A stretch of 64,000 nt of DNA, taken from NCBI GenBank assembly GCA_012932865.1, contig SAXG01000009.1:667163-731162 (forward strand). Direction: 5' to 3'. This DNA comes from Amylostereum areolatum (lineage: Eukaryota; Basidiomycota; Agaricomycetes; Russulales; Stereaceae). The position numbers were made by a program, and so were the translations under genes. A model generated the notes under the pieces. That model was given only the letters and a program-made list of their open reading frames with translations. It did not search any database and had not been told where the DNA came from. Shown in pieces: positions 59,630 to 64,000 of the stretch (position 1 is the stretch's first letter; every line of letters begins with the position of its first letter).

Positions 59630-62600
59630 ATGCCTGTCACTTCTCCTCCCGCTCGTTGGCCATCCCCTCCGCCCGGATACGACAGCTCTCCTGCAGTACG
59701 CTTCGGCACGACCCTCACGCCTTACCTCCAACTTCCCCATCTTCTCTCCCTCACATGGCTAGCCTACCCCATCCTTTCTCTCCTCTTCATCGCATTCCGC
59801 CTCGTCCTCTCCCAAGACTCCATCCAGAGTTCCGTCGACAGCGCAAAGGACAACCTTCTCGCTAGCTGCCGTGCCGCACAAGAGGCGGCAGCTTCTACCG
59901 CTAGCATGCCCCGTTACATGGCCGTCGCCTCCAACGAACTCATCATCCGCACCACCAACGCTTCCCTCGATGCCGCACGTCAAGCATTGGTTTTGTCCCT
60001 CACCATCATGGAGGCTATCATCAACTTCGTCATCGACACTTACCGGTCCACTTTGCTCTGTTTCATCGAGCTCATCGTTCGTGGCGCGTTGTCAATCCTG
60101 ATTTCGGCCTCAGAGGAGGTTCGTTGTCGGCCTTGTACTTCTTTCTATACACCTTCTCACACGCCTTTATAGATTTCAAGCTTGATCACCAGTACGGCCA
60201 ATGGTCTCGCCACAACCATCCAGGATTCCGTCTCAGGCATCAATAGCGCGCTCAGCTCCATTGACAATGAGATCAACAAGCTCCCGTTCGGCGACAAGCT
60301 CAATATCCCTACATTTTCCACCCCGGATCTCTCTTCGTTGCAGAACTTTAAGCTCCCGACCGATTTTACGGATGCCCTTACCAAGCTCAACTCATCCATT
60401 CCCTCTCCGGCTCAACTCAAGCAGGAGTTTGAAAGCATGTGAGTCATGTCCGACGACACGTTGTTATACCTTCTGACGAGTCTCTAGCATCGACACGCCG
60501 TTCGAGCTTGTGAAGAAAGAGATCAACGACACCTTCCTTGGGATCTCTTTTAACTCCTCGACTTTTCCCATCCCGGAACGCGCTACGCTTTCGTTCTGCG
60601 ATGACATGGACACATCTGTCGTTGACGATCTCGGAAGCGCTTTCATGAAGATGACGCGAATTGGCATTATCATCATCATTGTTCTCGCCCTTCTCCTCGT
60701 CGCCGGAAACTGTCTCCTCGAATGGTACAAGTGGCGCAGCCTTCAGAAGCACCTGGAATACACTCGTCAAGCATGGATGTCTGACCCGACCGTGGTACAC
60801 ACAGGACTTGCGTCTGCCCCGACCATAGACCTCTCAAACCACAACCTCCTCATGCTCGCGGCCAACTCGGAGCATCCGTTGATCACTCGCTTCGTCAACA
60901 GGGCGGGATGCGCTCCTGCATTTCTCCCCCTCGCAGCACATCCACTTCCACTGGTTCCTCCACTACATCTTCCACCCACCGGCCCTGGCATGCTTTCTCA
61001 TCGGCTTCTTTGGCATTCTTTCCGTGCAAATTCAGCTCTTCGCCCTCAGCCCCCTCGAAGCACACTTTCGGGATCAAGCTGCAGGCGCAGCCGCCGATTT
61101 CTCCCGCACGATCGCGACGAGCATGAACGCCAGCATGTACAACCAGTCGGCCACCTACGCCGCGGCTGTCAACAGCCAAATAGATGCTGTGCAGGGCACG
61201 ATCAACAACAACCTCTTCGGTTGGGTGAACGGCACCACGACGACGCTCAACAGTACGCTCAACACGTTCTACAGTGATGTACAAAATGTCGTGAACGCCG
61301 TTTTCGGAGGCACGCCTTTGGCGCAGCCTGCCCAGGAGTTCATCCAATGCTTTATCGGGTCCAAGGTCGATGCCGTCGAAAACGCCCTCACCTTCCTGCA
61401 CGATCACCTTCAAGTCAATGTGACGCGTGTCAACGACACCGTGCTCGTGCTTTCCTCGGACCAGGTCGACGAGGCCGTTCAGCCCATCGCCCTTGCAGCC
61501 GTTGGTGGAAACGGGTCGGACGACAATGATAGCCTAGTTGGACGGCTCGTGAACGCATATGCGAAAAGTTTGAAGAAGGAACGGATCATGTTCGCGATTT
61601 TCCTCGGCCTGTGGGGACTTGTTGTGCTCATGGGCCTTGCCATCGTCTTCTGGCACTCGTATGGCCGGGACTTGCTTATGCGTTGGCGCCGTCGTCGGTT
61701 CGAACGGGAGCAGCGTTCGGGTTTCGAGAATGTCGTCGTGCCTTTCAAGGATGTCGGCCCCGGACAAGGCGCGACTTACCAAGGCGAAAAGGAGGTGCAA
61801 CCCCAAGTCCCTCTACGGTCGTTTACCCCCATGATGTCCCCTCACCCCGCGGCAAACGACAGCAACCACCTTCAACCCCCCTCACGCCTGACCACCATGA
61901 ATAACCAGAGCTTTGACAGCTTCTTCGACCGCGACACGCCCACCTCTCCCGCCCCCGCAGGCGGATCCAAGCTCGCCGCTCTTGGACGCAAGCTGACCAC
62001 GCGCAGCCGCAAAGAGCCTGCCGATGCGGAGAAAGCTGTGGCCTTCACATCTGCCGATAGTGTCGTGCAGAGCAACGGCTCGGGCTGGTGGAGCAACCTC
62101 GGGCTCTGGTCGCAGACAAAGGAGGTCGGCCCCGGCGCCGTCAAGCGCGCATTCACGCGCAAACGCCGTCCGGAGCTGACCATCTCGACCGAGCTCGCGG
62201 ATTCGGCGCGCCCGACGGCCGTGCTACCCGTCATCGAGACGACGTCGCCGACGACGATCGAGTCGTACGAGGCGCACGAGAACCACCCGCCTAGTGCGTG
62301 GTCCAGCTCCCCGAGCCCACTCCCGCCACGCGCGAAACCGTGGCTCCAGCCCGTCGTGCCCACGCGTAGGGCTTACGCTGCCCCTCCGCGGCACGCTCAA
62401 CCCAAGCCCACCGAGCCGTCCAGCAAGACCCTCCCGCCGCGTCCTCCTCGCCACGCGAGCGTTCCCGTAGACGTTGGTGGATCGACCGAGGATGTGTTCG
62501 CTATGATGGCCGCTCAGCACCAGCATCAGCAGGTCACTCCCTCTCCGCCCGGCCTCCCCCCGCGTAAGCCCACAGCGGCGGACCCGTTCGCCACACCCTT

Positions 62601-62703
62601 TGATGATGAGGCGCGCGCCCGACGACGCTCCTCGGGGCGGTATCCCACCTTCGCGCCCGGCCAGAACCCGTTCGCGGATTCGATGGGCGCACGCGCGATA
62701 TGA
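59630..62703 (+). CDS. PRM1: Plasma membrane fusion protein Prm1
   Basis: Four exons: 59630-60118, 60173-60438, 60488-60893 and 60937-62703, giving 975 residues. Four membrane segments are visible at about 33-60 ([20 protein letters not shown]), 310-330 ([17 protein letters not shown]), 401-420 ([19 protein letters not shown]) and 604-626 ([20 protein letters not shown]). Two large outside loops between them are rich in Asn-Thr/Ser glycosylation sites and amphipathic heptad-like helices. This is the layout of Prm1, which promotes plasma membrane fusion when mating cells join. The C-terminal 330 residues are a disordered Pro/Ser-rich cytoplasmic tail. The start [17 protein letters not shown] is the first ATG in frame after the leader. 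The third intron (60894-60936) is only 43 nt with a GTCAAC donor, but is needed to reach the third membrane segment. Confidence 0.87.
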
Positions 62704-63637
62704 TGTTCACGATCACGACCGTGACGACAGGGATTCATTCTTTTTGGTTTTGGTTTCTGCTTGACGCACTCCTTACTGTAGCATACTCACTGACACACGC
62801 GTTCACCTTGGATTTCCCTCTCCCTCTCTCTCTTTCTCTGTCCATCCCTCCTCCACACTATCTTTTGTTAATCCGCGCATCCCAGAGTTGACTTTGTAGA
62901 CGCATATATTATAGCCTTGTTCGCGTACTGTACTTCTGTACGCCATCCCCTCCCACACACGCCTCAGTGCACGACGTTGCCCAGTGCTCACGATCGCCTT
63001 GCATCCCTCCTTTGTATCCATACCTATGTATATATTATACGGTCGCCATTGCGCGCATTCGTGTTCTCCGCTGGATCACGGACTGTAGCAATGATGATGT
63101 CAGTTGATTAGTTTTTTTTACTTGTGAGGTGCGACTGCGTTGGCTTCACGGCCGTGAAGGTTATTCTTCAAGCTTTAGGCTTCCGTAAGATTGGATTGCA
63201 GCAAATTATGCCAGGTGGTTTTTGGTTATTTCATGCCAGACACACGAAGATCGAGCTCGAGAGGGAAGGATGCGAAGAAGGATGCTTGTGCTTGGATTCG
63301 TAGGTGTTATGTGTACATATATGTTTTCAGTTGGGAGGGGAAAGGGAGAGGGAGGGGTATCGGAAGGGAGGTATCAGTATATAGGAAGAAAGCACACTAC
63401 ACACCACGACAAAAAAGAGTATAAGAAGACTGGGAGTGAGGCCACGGCCGAGTACTAGAAAGAAACAGAAGACGGGATAGCAAGAACAGCATGTATACAA
63501 CGTACAAAATAGACGTAACCGAATAAACAGGCGAAATATGAAGTGAGGGATGTGGGGAGAAGAGGAAGGGAGGAAACTAAATGCAGACGCAGACGCACCG
63601 CCCCATGGCCAGCCAGTCAGATCCGCGCATCCACTCT
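62704..63637. other. Intergenic between convergent genes
   Basis: 3' flanks of the Prm1 gene and the minus-strand partial gene. CT-rich at 62,810-62,870, AG-rich at 63,330-63,480. No gene seen. Confidence 0.5.
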
Positions 63638-64000
63638 CTACATCGGGTCCTCCGGAAACTCGACTAACCTCGTCCCACCGTCCTCGAGCACCGTGTAATC
63701 GATCCCGGGACGGCCGTCTACGAGCCGATGGGCCAGGAGGTGGATCCCGTGATAGAGCTTGCTCTTGCTTGCATCCCAACCGTGGAAGTCCATACCCCAC
63801 ACCGGGTTCTGCTCCACAAGGATGTCGACGATCCACCACGCACACGTCCAACGGGCGCGCTCGTGCGAGAGGAGGTTGGGTGGGCACGCGGGGATGGATT
63901 TGAGGAGGTAGTCGGCGAGGGAGAAGGAGACGTCGTCGAGCGGGGGCAGCTTGAGCACGCCCATGAAGGAGGGCGTGTCGCCGAGGGCCTCCGTGGTGGA
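63638..64000 (-). CDS. 3' end of an unrecognised gene (partial)
   Basis: One frame is open on the minus strand from the window edge (codon start at 64000) to a TAG at 63638-63640, about 120 residues. It includes LKLPPLDDVSFSLADYLLKS and HERARWTCAWWIVDILVEQN, then KLYHGIHLLAHRLVDGRPG, and ends FPEDPM. The Trp-rich, well-mixed composition looks like a folded domain rather than chance. I do not recognise the family. An internal Met at 63964 is not taken as the start because the frame continues upstream. Confidence 0.65.
   Translation of the reverse strand, partial: STTEALGDTPSFMGVLKLPPLDDVSFSLADYLLKSIPACPPNLLSHERARWTCAWWIVDILVEQNPVWGMDFHGWDASKSKLYHGIHLLAHRLVDGRPGIDYTVLEDGGTRLVEFPEDPM

Noticed and set aside
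1..64000. CRISPR arrays, rRNA genes and bacterial-type operons
   Set aside because: None seen; intron-rich genes identify the DNA as fungal nuclear.

Overview
The window is nuclear DNA of a filamentous basidiomycete, most likely an Agaricomycete. The evidence is many short GT-AG introns (about 45-75 nt, often with GTGCGT or GTGAGT donors), GC-rich coding exons, and protein families typical of that group. These include Zn2Cys6 regulators, a GMC alcohol oxidase-like enzyme, a membrane-anchored GH17 glucanase, the cell-fusion protein Prm1 and DUF5648 secreted proteins. The species cannot be named from the sequence. Exon coordinates were worked out by hand from frame, splice signals and remembered family motifs; no alignment was run.

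Layout. 1-722 is the 3' end of an unrecognised gene. 723-10,200 is gene-poor and holds only an acyl-CoA-binding protein gene (minus strand, 4303-4941). 10,205-12,315 encodes a tandem PH-domain protein. 13,299-15,907 and 23,557-26,010 are two related Zn2Cys6 transcription factor genes in the same orientation, separated by 7.6 kb without a convincing gene. 26,734-28,842 encodes a GBD/FH3 (formin N-terminal-like) protein. 30,574-34,110 (minus) is a 16-exon GMC oxidoreductase gene that shares a 370-bp divergent intergenic region with a RhoGAP gene at 34,481-36,748. A 1.33-kb element with terminal inverted repeats lies at 37,396-38,725.

The right half continues with a GH17 glucanase (38,949-41,429), an unknown protein with a duplicated LFMP motif (42,751-44,363) and a salicylate hydroxylase-like FAD monooxygenase (45,987-47,770). 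Next come two tandem genes for very small Tyr/Asn/Ser/Gly-rich proteins (49,579-50,523, minus, the second apparently decaying). A tandem duplication at about 51.1-56.3 kb carries two secreted DUF5648 genes (minus). An unknown acidic protein (57,447-58,610), Prm1 (59,630-62,703) and the 3' end of another unknown gene (63,638-64,000, minus) complete the window.

Functional themes. Several genes concern cell surface and polarity: PH, GBD/FH3, RhoGAP, GH17 and Prm1. They are not visibly co-regulated and there is no secondary-metabolite cluster, although an oxidase and a monooxygenase are present. Three genes (PH protein, first Zn2Cys6 factor, GMC oxidase) need a single-base frame correction or an unusual splice, so either the assembly carries small indels or some copies are mutated.
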